This document shows, piece after piece, positions 24,860 to 33,016 of a stretch of 64,000 bases of DNA (positions are counted from its first letter, which is position 1; each line of letters begins with the position of its first letter). The DNA lies in the NCBI RefSeq assembly GCF_003287935.1, contig NZ_CP030287.1:2756267-2820266 (forward strand), in the 5' to 3' direction. The position numbers and the translations under genes were made by a program. Below the pieces are notes generated by a model. The model was not told the DNA's origin. It saw only the letters and a program-made list of their open reading frames with translations, and searched no databases. The DNA comes from Streptomyces sp. ICC1. Its GTDB lineage: Bacteria > Actinomycetota > Actinomycetes > Streptomycetales > Streptomycetaceae.

Positions 24860-27826
24860 TCAGATGTCGTACATCTGCGGCACGCTCTCCAGCCGCGCCT
24901 GCGGGAAGCGGCGCAGCACCCGCTCCTCCAGGCCCGCGTCCCACTCCTTGTCGTCGTCGTAGACCATGACGCTCCTGAGCGAGGGCAGGTCCGCGTACGC
25001 GGCGAGGCCGTCCAGCGTCTCGGCGTGCACGGCGATCTCCAGCAGGTCGCCCAGCGCCGAGACCTGGGCCCAGGCGGCCTTTCCGCCGGGGCGCCAGGGG
25101 TGGCCGAGCCACAGCCGCCGCAGGCTCGTGAGCCGCCCCAGGCCGGCCAGGTCCGGATCCGCGTCGTCCACCTCGAGCACCTCGGGGCGGGCTTCGGGGG
25201 AGAAGTCCTCGAAGGACCACGGACCGTGCCCCGCGTGCAGCTGGAAGGCGCGCAGCCGGGGCCAGGCCGCGAGGGCCGGGCCGAGGGGGACGGTGCTGTC
25301 CACGTAGAGCGACACGTCCTCCAGGGGCAGTCCGTGCAGCGGGGCCAGGTCCCGCAGTCCGGACCAGGCGTTGATGTTGAGCCGTCGCAGCGAGGTGTGG
25401 CCGCGCAGGAACTCCGCGTCGCTCCCGCCCTGGAAGCTCCACAGGGTCAGGCCCGACACCGGCTGGCGGGCCAGGAAGCGGGCCAGGGCGCCGCGGGTCA
25501 CCTCGTGGCGGATGAACAGGTCGGGCGGGGCGGTGAAGCCGCGCAGCGCGTCGAGCCCGTCGTCGGAGCCGATGACGAGGTCGCGGGGCGGCGGGTCCAT
25601 GCGCGCGAGCACCTCGGCCGCGTAGTGGGGGGTGCCGAACCGCTGCCACCCGCGGGTCAGCGTCTCGCGGACCCGCTCGTCGGGGTCGCGGCAGTAGCCG
25701 GCGAGGAAGCCGACGGCCGTCTCGGACCCCGTCTCCATGGCCGCGATCACCGACAGGTGGGCCTCGCTGCGCCGGGCCTCCTCACCGCGGGGCAGCAGGT
25801 CAAGGACCAGCGGCCCGATCCGGCCCAGGGCCCGCGCCGCGTCCTCGTCCTTCGGGGGGACGAGCCGGCGGGCGGCCGCCCGGACGCGGTCGCGCAGCTC
25901 CGGCTCCAGCTCGGCGGCGTACTCCACGGCCGCGAAGGCCAGCAGCACGGCCCGGTCGGAGCCCCGTACGAGCAGGTCGCCGATGATGGCCGCGCGCTCC
26001 AGCGGGCGGCCCTGGGCGACCGCCATGCGGATGACGTCCTCCCACTGGTCGTCCTCCGCGTGCCGGGTGATGACGCCGAGACTGCCCTCGTCCAGGGCCG
26101 CCCGCGCCCCCAGGTAGTCCTGGAAGGTGCGGTGGACGAACTCGACGGTGTCTTCCGTAGCGGCCCGCAGCAGGCCGGTGCGCTCCACGAAGCGCCGCAG
26201 GACCGCCGGGGCGTCGCCCAGGGCCTGCGCGGCCGGTACGGCGGGCAGCGCGTCGGCGATCAGGGCCGTGGCCCGGTCCCGGCTCATCTCGGTGCGGCCG
26301 TTGCGGATGAGCCAGTACGCGAGCCGCTGCAGGAGCTGGAGCTGGGGCTCCTCCGCCAGCCGGGGCAGGCGCAGCTCCCGCTCCACGTCGCGGTCGTGCA
26401 GCAGCATCGACAGGGCGGCCGTGTACAGCTCCCTGCGGCCCGCCGGCAGGAAGCCCCGGCGCTCGCGGTGCAGGGCGCAGATCAGCCCGCACAGCAGCGG
26501 GCTGGTGGCGAGCCGGGCCAGTTCCGGCTTGGTGCGCAGGGAGTCCAGCAGCTGTTCGCGCAGGTCCCCGCCGGCCTCGGCGGCATCGTGCCAGCGGGTG
26601 ACGAAGGCGGCCACGTCGGCCCGGTTCATGGGGGCGAGGGTCAGCTCGGTGAACTGCTCGTCGGCGAGCCAGTCCTGCCGGACGGCCGAGGGGCGGGAGG
26701 TCACCACCCACCGGTTGCCGGGGTAGGCGGTGAGCAGGTCGCAGAGCCAGTCGCGGGCGCGGGCCCGCTCGGCCTCCGGGATCTCGTCGATGCCGTCCAC
26801 CAGGATCAGGCCGCGTCCCGCGCTCAGGACCCGGCTCTCCCACCCCTCGGGGGCCTGTCCCTTGAGGGCGGTGGCGACCAGGAAGTCCTCGGGGGCGGGC
26901 AGCCGCTCCCCGTAGCGGGTCAGGCTGCGCAGGGGCAGGACGTACGGGACGGGGCCGCCCTCGGCCGCCTCCCGGGCGGTGGAGACGGTCAGCCGCTGGA
27001 TCAGCGTGGTCTTGCCGGAGCCGGCCTCGCCGCGCAGGAGCACGCGGGGCTCGCGGGCCAGCGCCTCTTCGGCGGTGCCGGGGGTGCGGGCCCTGGGGGC
27101 GCCGGCGTCAGGGCCCTCGGCGCCGCCGCGCTGCCGGGGCAGGGAGGCCACCTCCAGGCTCACGTACGCCGTGTCCAGCGGCCAGCGCGCCGAGCCCGGG
27201 GGCAGCTCGATGCCGAAGATCGTCAGGCTGCTGTGCCGTTGGGCGAGGTACGCCAGGTACCTGGTCTCGAACCCCGGGTCCCTGGCGTCCTCGCGGGTGG
27301 TCCGGGACAGCAGCTCGTCCATCTTGGCGATCAGCTCGGCCTGGCGGCGGGCCTGCTCGACCAGCGCGCGCGGGATGTAGGTGGAGCGGGTGGTGAAGAA
27401 GTGCAGGACGTGCAGGCAGGTGAGCTCGAGCAGCCGGTCGTGGAAGAGCTCGGCGTCCCGCCCCAGGCCGGTCGCGGGCGCGGCCCGGCGCAGTGCGGCG
27501 GCGAAGGCGGCCGGGCCCATCTCGACCGCCTGGACGTCCTCCATGGCGAGGTCCCCGAGCGCGTGGAGGGTGGCGGCCAGCGCGGCCGCGACGCCCGCCT
27601 CCTCGCCCGGCGGCAGCGGCCGCTCGCCGGGGGCCCGCAGGGCGCGGTCGACCAGCTTGTCGGCGAGCGCGCGCAGGTCGTCGCGGGACAGGGTGCGATG
27701 CTCGCGCAGGGAGACGTAGGAGGAGATCCGCACGGGCCGGTCCACGAGGTCGGCGCCGGCACCCTCCCCGCGCAGGAGCTTCTTCACGAGGGGGGTCACG
27801 ACCCCCGAGGCCAGCCGGATCCCCAT
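24860..27826 (-). CDS. NACHT-domain NTPase with N-terminal helical domain and C-terminal LRR-like repeats
   Basis: 988 aa. N-terminal 230 residues are all-helical (opens MGIRLASGVVTPLVKKLLRG, a pattern I associate with NACHT N-terminal helical domains of Streptomyces). The NACHT NTPase follows: Walker A LLRGEAGSGKTTLIQRL (about 262), Walker B GLILVDGIDEIPEAER (about 340), then VVTSRPSA and the winged-helix region LLCGLICALHRERRGFLPAG. The end is HEAT-like helices and then about 200 residues of degenerate leucine-rich repeats (LRRLNINAWSGLRDLAPLHG, LPLEDVSLYVD). Bacterial NACHT proteins of this architecture act in anti-phage defence, sensing an infection product and killing or arresting the cell; that role is inferred. 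Start chosen at ATG 27826; GTG 27829 or 27841 are possible. Confidence 0.88.
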   Translation of the reverse strand: MGIRLASGVVTPLVKKLLRGEGAGADLVDRPVRISSYVSLREHRTLSRDDLRALADKLVDRALRAPGERPLPPGEEAGVAAALAATLHALGDLAMEDVQAVEMGPAAFAAALRRAAPATGLGRDAELFHDRLLELTCLHVLHFFTTRSTYIPRALVEQARRQAELIAKMDELLSRTTREDARDPGFETRYLAYLAQRHSSLTIFGIELPPGSARWPLDTAYVSLEVASLPRQRGGAEGPDAGAPRARTPGTAEEALAREPRVLLRGEAGSGKTTLIQRLTVSTAREAAEGGPVPYVLPLRSLTRYGERLPAPEDFLVATALKGQAPEGWESRVLSAGRGLILVDGIDEIPEAERARARDWLCDLLTAYPGNRWVVTSRPSAVRQDWLADEQFTELTLAPMNRADVAAFVTRWHDAAEAGGDLREQLLDSLRTKPELARLATSPLLCGLICALHRERRGFLPAGRRELYTAALSMLLHDRDVERELRLPRLAEEPQLQLLQRLAYWLIRNGRTEMSRDRATALIADALPAVPAAQALGDAPAVLRRFVERTGLLRAATEDTVEFVHRTFQDYLGARAALDEGSLGVITRHAEDDQWEDVIRMAVAQGRPLERAAIIGDLLVRGSDRAVLLAFAAVEYAAELEPELRDRVRAAARRLVPPKDEDAARALGRIGPLVLDLLPRGEEARRSEAHLSVIAAMETGSETAVGFLAGYCRDPDERVRETLTRGWQRFGTPHYAAEVLARMDPPPRDLVIGSDDGLDALRGFTAPPDLFIRHEVTRGALARFLARQPVSGLTLWSFQGGSDAEFLRGHTSLRRLNINAWSGLRDLAPLHGLPLEDVSLYVDSTVPLGPALAAWPRLRAFQLHAGHGPWSFEDFSPEARPEVLEVDDADPDLAGLGRLTSLRRLWLGHPWRPGGKAAWAQVSALGDLLEIAVHAETLDGLAAYADLPSLRSVMVYDDDKEWDAGLEERVLRRFPQARLESVPQMYDI

Positions 27827-28211
27827 CACGGATGCGTCCACGAGGCGTGAGCGTAGCTCCAGCCGGAACGGGGCGCAGGGCTTTGGCCCCGGCCGGGGGC
27901 CGCAGAGGTCCGGCGCCGGTGACAAGCCGCACAGGGCAAATCGGACCTACTAGGAACATTCGTAGAGTTGGGCGTCCGATTTGCCCCACCCCGAACCCAG
28001 TGCGGGGGCGGTCAACAGGCCGGACAGCCTTCCCCGCTCCTACGAGCCCCGTTAGTAAGCGGGGGGTTTGGGGAAGCGCGGGGGCGCGGGTTACCAAGGA
28101 TGTCGAGCAAGCCCGGCGCCCCCCTCGGAGTGCCGGGCGGCTTCTTGCCCGAAGTGCCGGAGCACCGGTACCGAAGCACCGTCCTTGTCCCCGGCCCCGG
28201 AGGTCTCCTTC
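27827..28211. other. Intergenic region between the divergent NACHT and M23 genes
   Basis: About 385 bp. It holds a perfect 13-bp inverted repeat (27934-27986), and in the presumed leader of the M23 gene a 7-bp hairpin GCCCGGC/GCCGGGC (28111-28138). The piece around 28020-28060 carries CCCGC and GCGGG arms enclosing the A+T-richer GTTAGTAAG. I compared it mentally with the c-di-AMP riboswitch found before cell-wall hydrolase genes in Streptomyces and did not find the conserved core. No small gene seen. Confidence 0.55.
27934..27986. promoter_or_regulatory. 13-bp perfect inverted repeat upstream of the M23 gene
   Basis: GGGCAAATCGGAC (27934-27946) and GTCCGATTTGCCC (27974-27986) are exact reverse complements separated by 27 bp that include TACTAGGAACATTCG, the most A+T-rich part of the gap. 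The geometry suits a dimeric regulator bound on either side of a promoter, or a large hairpin. It could act on either divergent gene. Confidence 0.55.
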
Positions 28212-28832
28212 ATGTCCGCGAAGCGCGTCACCACCCGTCGTACCCGTATCGCCGTCGGCGCCACCGCTCTCGGTGCGGCCCTGGCTCTCGGGGCCGGGAC
28301 GACCGCCGCCTTCGCCGACGAGGCCCAGACCGCCCTGAGCGGCACCGCCCAGCTGGTGGCCGCCCAGGCCGGCGCGCAGGCCGCGGCCGCGGCCGCCGCC
28401 GCGAAGCCGGCCGGCCTGTGGGACAAGCCGCTGTCGAAGTACACGCTCTCGGCGACCTTCGGCAAGGGCGGCACCATGTGGTCGCACAAGCACTCCGGCC
28501 AGGACTTCGCCGTCCCGGTCGGCACCCCGGTCGACGCCGTCTCGGCGGGCACCGTGGTCAAGGCCGGCCCGAACGGCGGCGGCGACGGCCCGGCGTACGG
28601 CAACGCCATCGTGATCAAGCACGCGAACAACACGTACTCGCAGTACGCGCACCTCTCGAAGATCAAGGTCAAGATCGGCCAGAAGGTCTCCAAGGACACG
28701 CAGATCGCCCTGTCCGGCAACACCGGCAATTCGAGCGGCCCGCACCTGCACTTCGAGATCCGCACCACCCCGAACTACGGCTCGGCCGTGAACCCGGTCA
28801 GCTTCCTGCGCGCGGTCGGCGTCACTGTCTGA
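28212..28832 (+). CDS. Secreted M23 family metallopeptidase (LytM-type peptidoglycan hydrolase)
   Basis: 206 aa. A signal peptide (MSAKRVTTRRTRIAVGATAL to about residue 37, cut after TTAAFADE) and an Ala-rich spacer are followed by the LytM fold: first zinc ligands in WSHKHSGQDFAVPVGTPVDA, then GNAIVIKHANNTYSQYAHLS, and the HxH motif in SGPHLHFEIRTT. All zinc ligands are present, so it should be an active endopeptidase that cuts peptidoglycan cross-links, in growth or sporulation. Single gene with a long leader; ends before a shared palindromic terminator. Confidence 0.92.
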   Translation: MSAKRVTTRRTRIAVGATALGAALALGAGTTAAFADEAQTALSGTAQLVAAQAGAQAAAAAAAAKPAGLWDKPLSKYTLSATFGKGGTMWSHKHSGQDFAVPVGTPVDAVSAGTVVKAGPNGGGDGPAYGNAIVIKHANNTYSQYAHLSKIKVKIGQKVSKDTQIALSGNTGNSSGPHLHFEIRTTPNYGSAVNPVSFLRAVGVTV

Positions 28833-28858
28833 TCCCCTGCCGCACCCTCCGGGTGCCT

Positions 28859-28888
28859 CTGATCGCGCCCGGGCCCGGGCGCGATCAG
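28859..28888. terminator. Perfect 30-bp palindrome between convergent genes
   Basis: CTGATCGCGCCCGGG (28859-28873) is followed with no spacer by its exact reverse complement (28874-28888). It overlaps the stop codon of the LamG gene on the other strand. As RNA it makes a stem of up to about 13 bp with a minimal loop; likely a two-way terminator. Confidence 0.75.
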
Positions 28889-30183
28889 AACAGCATCCAG
28901 GAGCCGACCGGCCTGATCGAGGCGTCGATCTTGCCGGGCTTCTGGTCGTTGACCTGCTCCGGCGACAGCGCGATCCGGTAGACCCGCACGCTGTCCATGG
29001 CACCGCTCCAGGCCCCGGCCCAGTTGTCCTGCGCGCGGGTCCGGCCCAGTTCCAGCGGCCCGGGGGCCTTGTAGACGCCGGGGACCTTGGTCTCGTTGAT
29101 CTGCTTGCCGTCGACGAACAGCGTGATCATCTTCGTCGAGTCGTTGTAGGTGCCGGTCAGCTCCGTCATGGTGTTGTCCATCTTGCGGCCCTCGGCCACG
29201 ACGGTCTTGGTGGTGGCGTCCGCCCCCTCCTTGTCCGTCTGGATCCGGAAGATCCACGCCGGCTTGCCGTTCACCTCGTCCGAGCCCAGCTCGAACGAGA
29301 ACGTCTTCTCGTTGCCCTGGCTGACGGCGATCTGCCGCCCCTTGGGGGCGCTGTTCGAGACGCGGGCCGTGACGGTGAAGCTCTTGGACACGTCGAGCAG
29401 GGCCTTCTCGGACTCGGCGTACGAGTTCGCGGTGCCCGTCGTGCGGAACTCGAACCGCTTGTCCACCGGGACGGTCGAGGCCTCCGCGCCCATCTTCAGG
29501 TGCGCCTTGGCGGTGCGGTCGCGCAGCTTCGTCGGGTCGTCCGCCAGGGTCGGGCCGTTGTCCACCGGCGGCTTGGACCCGCTCGCCGAGGGCGAGGCGG
29601 AGGGCGAGGCGGAGGCGTCGGCCTTCGCGTCGTCGGGGGCGCCGCCGTCGTCGCCCAGCAGCAGGAAGGCGCCGCCGCCGGCCAGCAGGGCCAGTACGGT
29701 CACGCCACCGCCGATCGCCCACAGCCGCTTCTTGCGCCGCTCCCGGTCGGCCCCGTCCGCCAGCGCACCCCAGTCGGGCGCGTCGGACTGCGGCTGGAAC
29801 CCGCCCTGGAAGCCGTCCTGGCCTCGGAAGCCGTCCTGGCCTTGGAACCCGTCCTGGGGCTGGAAGCCGTCCTGGCCCTGGAACCCGTCCTGGCCCTGGA
29901 AGGCGTCGGGCACCGGGGCGCCCGGACCCTGCTGGTACGGGCCCGCCTGCGGGTAGCCGTAGCCGGCGGGCACCTGCGCGGGGCCGCCGGGCGGCGGGCC
30001 GAAGGCGCCGGGCTCGGCCGCAGCGGGCGTGGCGGGCGGGTACCCGTAGCCTCCGGGCTGCCCGGCCTGCGGATAGCCGTACCCGGCGGCGGGTATCTGC
30101 CCCTGGGGGTGGCCGTCGCCTCCGGGGTGGTGGGCGTCGGGCTCGGGCTGGGGGCTGTGCGGGCGATCCGTACCGTCAGTCAT
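28885..30183 (-). CDS. Membrane-anchored LamG/concanavalin-like protein with repeat-rich cytosolic N-terminus
   Basis: 432 aa. Residues 1-150 are Pro/Gly/Gln/Tyr-rich with GYGYPQ motifs and five GQDGFQ-like repeats; a single transmembrane helix follows (LWAIGGGVTVLALLAGGGAF, about 160-180); then a Ser/Pro linker and an extracellular LamG-like beta-sandwich (FEFRTTGTANSYAESEKALL, ITLFVDGKQINETKVPGVY, WSGAMDSVRVYRIALSPEQV). Such domains bind carbohydrates or proteins at the cell surface. No enzyme motif. A TAGCAT box (30191-30196) stands seven bases before the ATG without a ribosome binding site, suggesting a leaderless message. It lies just downstream of the cse envelope-stress operon, in the same direction. 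Confidence 0.82.
   Translation of the reverse strand: MTDGTDRPHSPQPEPDAHHPGGDGHPQGQIPAAGYGYPQAGQPGGYGYPPATPAAAEPGAFGPPPGGPAQVPAGYGYPQAGPYQQGPGAPVPDAFQGQDGFQGQDGFQPQDGFQGQDGFRGQDGFQGGFQPQSDAPDWGALADGADRERRKKRLWAIGGGVTVLALLAGGGAFLLLGDDGGAPDDAKADASASPSASPSASGSKPPVDNGPTLADDPTKLRDRTAKAHLKMGAEASTVPVDKRFEFRTTGTANSYAESEKALLDVSKSFTVTARVSNSAPKGRQIAVSQGNEKTFSFELGSDEVNGKPAWIFRIQTDKEGADATTKTVVAEGRKMDNTMTELTGTYNDSTKMITLFVDGKQINETKVPGVYKAPGPLELGRTRAQDNWAGAWSGAMDSVRVYRIALSPEQVNDQKPGKIDASIRPVGSWMLF
29812..29901. repeat. Five 18-bp tandem repeats within the LamG-protein gene
   Basis: Units of the form (G/C)CCGTCCTGGCC(T/C)TGGAA in tandem, coding on the minus strand for FQGQDG-type hexapeptides. Unit starts: 29812, 29830, 29848, 29866, 29884; partial units flank. 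Length differences between strains would be expected. Confidence 0.9.
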
Positions 30184-30246
30184 GGATCGGATGCTAAAAC
30201 ATCGGCGTCCGCAATCGAACAGCCGATGGTCGCGATAAGGAACCGA

Positions 30247-31575
30247 TCAGCCCGCCGGGGGCACGACCGGGAAGCTCCCCGTCGCCGTCGGAGCGTGCTC
30301 CGGCAGCCACAGCACCGCCACCGCGCCCGCCGCCTCGCCCGCCGCCTCGGCCGAGCGGGAGCGGCCGCCCGGCGCCGCCACGTTGCGGAAGGTCAGCCGG
30401 GCGCCCAGCACCCGCGCCTGCCCCTCCGCGATGGTCAGCCCCAGCCCGTGCCCCACCCCGGCCCGGTCCGTGGACCCGGTGCGGAAGCGGCTCGGCCCCT
30501 CGCGCAGCAGCGCCTCCGGGAAGCCCGGCCCGTGGTCCCGGACCCGCACCACCCGGCCCTCGACATCGACCTGGACCGGCGCCCGCCCGTACCGCGCGGC
30601 GTTGGCGAGGAGATTGCCGAGGATCCGCTCCAGGCGGCGCGGATCGGTGCTGACGATCTCGTCCGCGACGATCCGTACGCTCGCCTCCGGCATCAGCGAG
30701 GTGACCCGGCGGCTCACGAACTCGCCCAGCGCCACCTCCTGGAGCTCCGCCCGCTCGGACGCGCTGTCCAGCCGGGCCACCTCCAGCACGTCCTCGACCA
30801 GCGCCCGAAGCGCCTGGGCGCGGTCCCGGACGAGCTCGGTCGGCCGGCCCGGAGGCAGCAGTTCCGCCGCCGTGAGCAGGCCCGTCACCGGGGTGCGCAG
30901 CTCGTGCGCGATGTCGGCGGTCACCCGCCGCTCGGCCTCCAGCCGCTGCTGGAGCGCGTCCGCCATCGCGTCGACGGCCCGCGCGAGGTCGTCGGTCTCA
31001 TCGCGTACGACGCCCCCGACCGCGTCCCGCACCCGTACCTCGGGATCCCCGTGCGCCACCCGCTGCGCGGCGGCCGCGGCCTTGCGCAGCCGGCGCGAGA
31101 TCTGCCCGCCGATGAGCACGCCGAGCGCGGAACCGCCGATCACCACGGCGAGGGAGCCGACGACCAGCGCCCGGTCCAGGTCGCGCACCATGTTGGCGCT
31201 CTCCCGGAAGGGATGGTGCAGGGAGAGCACCTGGCTGTTGCCGAGCGGCACGGCGGCCCACACCTCCGGCGCCTTGTGCGGACGCTCCTGCACGTACGTG
31301 CCGCGCCGCCCCGAGCGGGCCTTCTCCCGCAGCTGCGGGGGCAGTTCCGGGTCGTTGAGCTTGGCGCCCCAGATCGGCTTGCGGCCCATGTCGGTGTTGC
31401 GCGTGGCGATGTACTGCACGCGCTCCAGCTCCGCGTCGCGGGCGCTCTCCAGCATCGAGACGCGGGCAGCACTGTGCACGACCAGGCTCAGCGCGACCGC
31501 GGTGAGGGCGCCCACGGCGGCGATGGCGAGTGTGATCTTCCAGCGGATCCCCGTACGGAGGGTGAAGCGCCTCAT
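30247..31575 (-). CDS. cseC: Sensor histidine kinase of the cell-envelope stress system
   Basis: 442 aa. Two transmembrane helices (about 14-35 and 137-160) bracket an extracellular sensor loop; then HAMP, the H-box VTADIAHELRTPVTGLL with phospho-acceptor His224, the N-box NLLANAARYG, and G-boxes RVRDHGPGFP and GHGLGLTIAEG. It senses envelope damage (for example by glycopeptides or lysozyme in S. coelicolor) and phosphorylates CseB. ATG overlaps the cseB stop by four bases (ATGA). Operon order sigE-cseA-cseB-cseC identifies it. Confidence 0.95.
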   Translation of the reverse strand: MRRFTLRTGIRWKITLAIAAVGALTAVALSLVVHSAARVSMLESARDAELERVQYIATRNTDMGRKPIWGAKLNDPELPPQLREKARSGRRGTYVQERPHKAPEVWAAVPLGNSQVLSLHHPFRESANMVRDLDRALVVGSLAVVIGGSALGVLIGGQISRRLRKAAAAAQRVAHGDPEVRVRDAVGGVVRDETDDLARAVDAMADALQQRLEAERRVTADIAHELRTPVTGLLTAAELLPPGRPTELVRDRAQALRALVEDVLEVARLDSASERAELQEVALGEFVSRRVTSLMPEASVRIVADEIVSTDPRRLERILGNLLANAARYGRAPVQVDVEGRVVRVRDHGPGFPEALLREGPSRFRTGSTDRAGVGHGLGLTIAEGQARVLGARLTFRNVAAPGGRSRSAEAAGEAAGAVAVLWLPEHAPTATGSFPVVPPAG

Positions 31576-32282
31576 GCCTTCAGCTTGTATCCGAAGCCCC
31601 GGACCGTCTCGATCCGGTCCTGACCGATCTTGGTGCGCAGCCGCTGGACGTGGACGTCCACGACACGGGTGTCGCCGCCCCAGTCGTAGTCCCAGACCCG
31701 CTCCAGCAGCCGGTCGCGCGAGAGCACCGTGCCGGGGGAGGTGGAGAACTCCAGCAGCAGCCGCATCTCGGTGGGCGTCAGCGCCACCGAGACGCCCGCC
31801 TTGCGCACCTCCATGCCCTCCGTGTCGACCTCGAGGTCGCCGAAGACCAGCACCCCGCGCTCGTCGGAAGCGTCGCCGTCGCCCCCGGCGCCGCCGTTGC
31901 GCGGGCCGCCGGCGTGGCCGAAGCGGCGGAGCACGGCGCGGATCCGGGCGACGAGGACGGAGCCGTCGAAGGGCTTGGTGACGTAGTCGTCGGCGCCCGC
32001 CTCCAGGCCCAGGACCACGTCGATGGAGTCGGCGCGCGCCGAGAGCATGATGACGGGGACGGTGGACTCGTCGCGGATGCGGCGGCACAGGCTCACGCCG
32101 TCCATGCCGGGCACCATCACGTCGAGCAGCGCGATGTCGGGCCGGTTCGCCCGGAAGGACTCCAGCCCGGACAGCCCGTCGGGCATGGCGGTGACCACGA
32201 ACCCGTCGCGTTCCAGCGCCAGGGTCGTGGCCTCACGGATGACGTCGTCGTCCTCGACGAACAGGACATGGGTATCGGCCAT
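31572..32282 (-). CDS. cseB: Response regulator of the cell-envelope stress system
   Basis: 236 aa OmpR/PhoB-type regulator: receiver domain with the acidic pair in VLFVEDDDV, phospho-acceptor Asp54 in ALLDVMVPGMDG, Lys in VTKPFDGS; then a winged helix ending TRVVDVHVQRLRTKIG and TVRGFGYKLKA. When phosphorylated by CseC it activates the sigE promoter. An Asp-rich linker insertion (GGAGGDGDASDE) separates the domains. Confidence 0.96.
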   Translation of the reverse strand: MADTHVLFVEDDDVIREATTLALERDGFVVTAMPDGLSGLESFRANRPDIALLDVMVPGMDGVSLCRRIRDESTVPVIMLSARADSIDVVLGLEAGADDYVTKPFDGSVLVARIRAVLRRFGHAGGPRNGGAGGDGDASDERGVLVFGDLEVDTEGMEVRKAGVSVALTPTEMRLLLEFSTSPGTVLSRDRLLERVWDYDWGGDTRVVDVHVQRLRTKIGQDRIETVRGFGYKLKA

Positions 32283-32308
32283 GGGGGAGCTTCGCCTCGC
32301 CTCGGTAC

Positions 32309-33016
32309 TCAGTTCTTCTGGCTGACGGCCGGGGCGGGAACCGCTCCGCCGTCCACCACGTTGCTGTAGTCGGTGTGCACCCGGTCCTGCTCGGTGAACC
32401 TCTCCCCGTCCCAGCGGTACGTGATCAGGTCCTCGCCCGAAGGATAGGAGAGCGCGTCGCTCTTCCCGTAGACCTGCCTCGTGACGACCAGGTCGCCCCG
32501 GTCGATCTCGGCGTAGACGGGCTGCTGCTCGTCCGAGAAGACATTCTCGTACTTCCCGTGGTCCGCCCGGTACACGTACGAGCCGCGGCCCAGGGCGTCG
32601 GCGCAGGACAGGACGTTGACGACGATGTCGACCGCCGGACCGCCGGTGACCTTCCCGTAGCTCACGTCCACCGGGTACTCCTTGCCGGAGCACGGTTTCA
32701 GGTCCCGTTTGACGGCGGCGCTGACCTTCGGGTCCGCCTTGAGCAGCACGATCGGGTCGATCTTCTCGCCCGGCTTGCCGGACGCACGGGGAGCCGGGGC
32801 GGAGGCGGTGCCCCCGTCGGCCTCGGAGGGCGCGGACGACGGCGGGGAGGTCTTGGCCACCGACTCGGTGCGGGCCGGCCCGCCGTCACGCAGCCCCGTA
32901 CCCCCGGTGGTGCAGCCGGCCGCGAACAGCACGGTGCCGGCGAGGACGACCGTCCCCGCCGACATCAGTACCACTGAGCTCTTGCCGCTCAGACATGGGC
33001 CGTTCAGGCCGCGCAC
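32309..33016 (-). CDS. cseA: Lipoprotein that dampens the sigE stress response
   Basis: 235 aa. Signal peptide with lipobox LFAAGC (Cys about residue 35), then a Ser/Ala/Pro linker and a folded extracytoplasmic domain (KVTGGPAVDIVVNVLSCADA, YRADHGKYENVFSDEQQPVY). In S. coelicolor loss of CseA raises sigE expression, so it is thought to restrain CseC. It overlaps the sigE 3' end by 13 bp and precedes cseB, the canonical order. Confidence 0.93.
   Translation of the reverse strand: MRGLNGPCLSGKSSVVLMSAGTVVLAGTVLFAAGCTTGGTGLRDGGPARTESVAKTSPPSSAPSEADGGTASAPAPRASGKPGEKIDPIVLLKADPKVSAAVKRDLKPCSGKEYPVDVSYGKVTGGPAVDIVVNVLSCADALGRGSYVYRADHGKYENVFSDEQQPVYAEIDRGDLVVTRQVYGKSDALSYPSGEDLITYRWDGERFTEQDRVHTDYSNVVDGGAVPAPAVSQKN

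Noticed and set aside
27827..28211. c-di-AMP (ydaO-type) riboswitch before the M23 gene
   Set aside because: Expected for a wall hydrolase in Streptomyces with disA nearby, but the conserved 3' block (CCGAACCCG...GCTAACC...) is not present; only GAACCC occurs without the rest.
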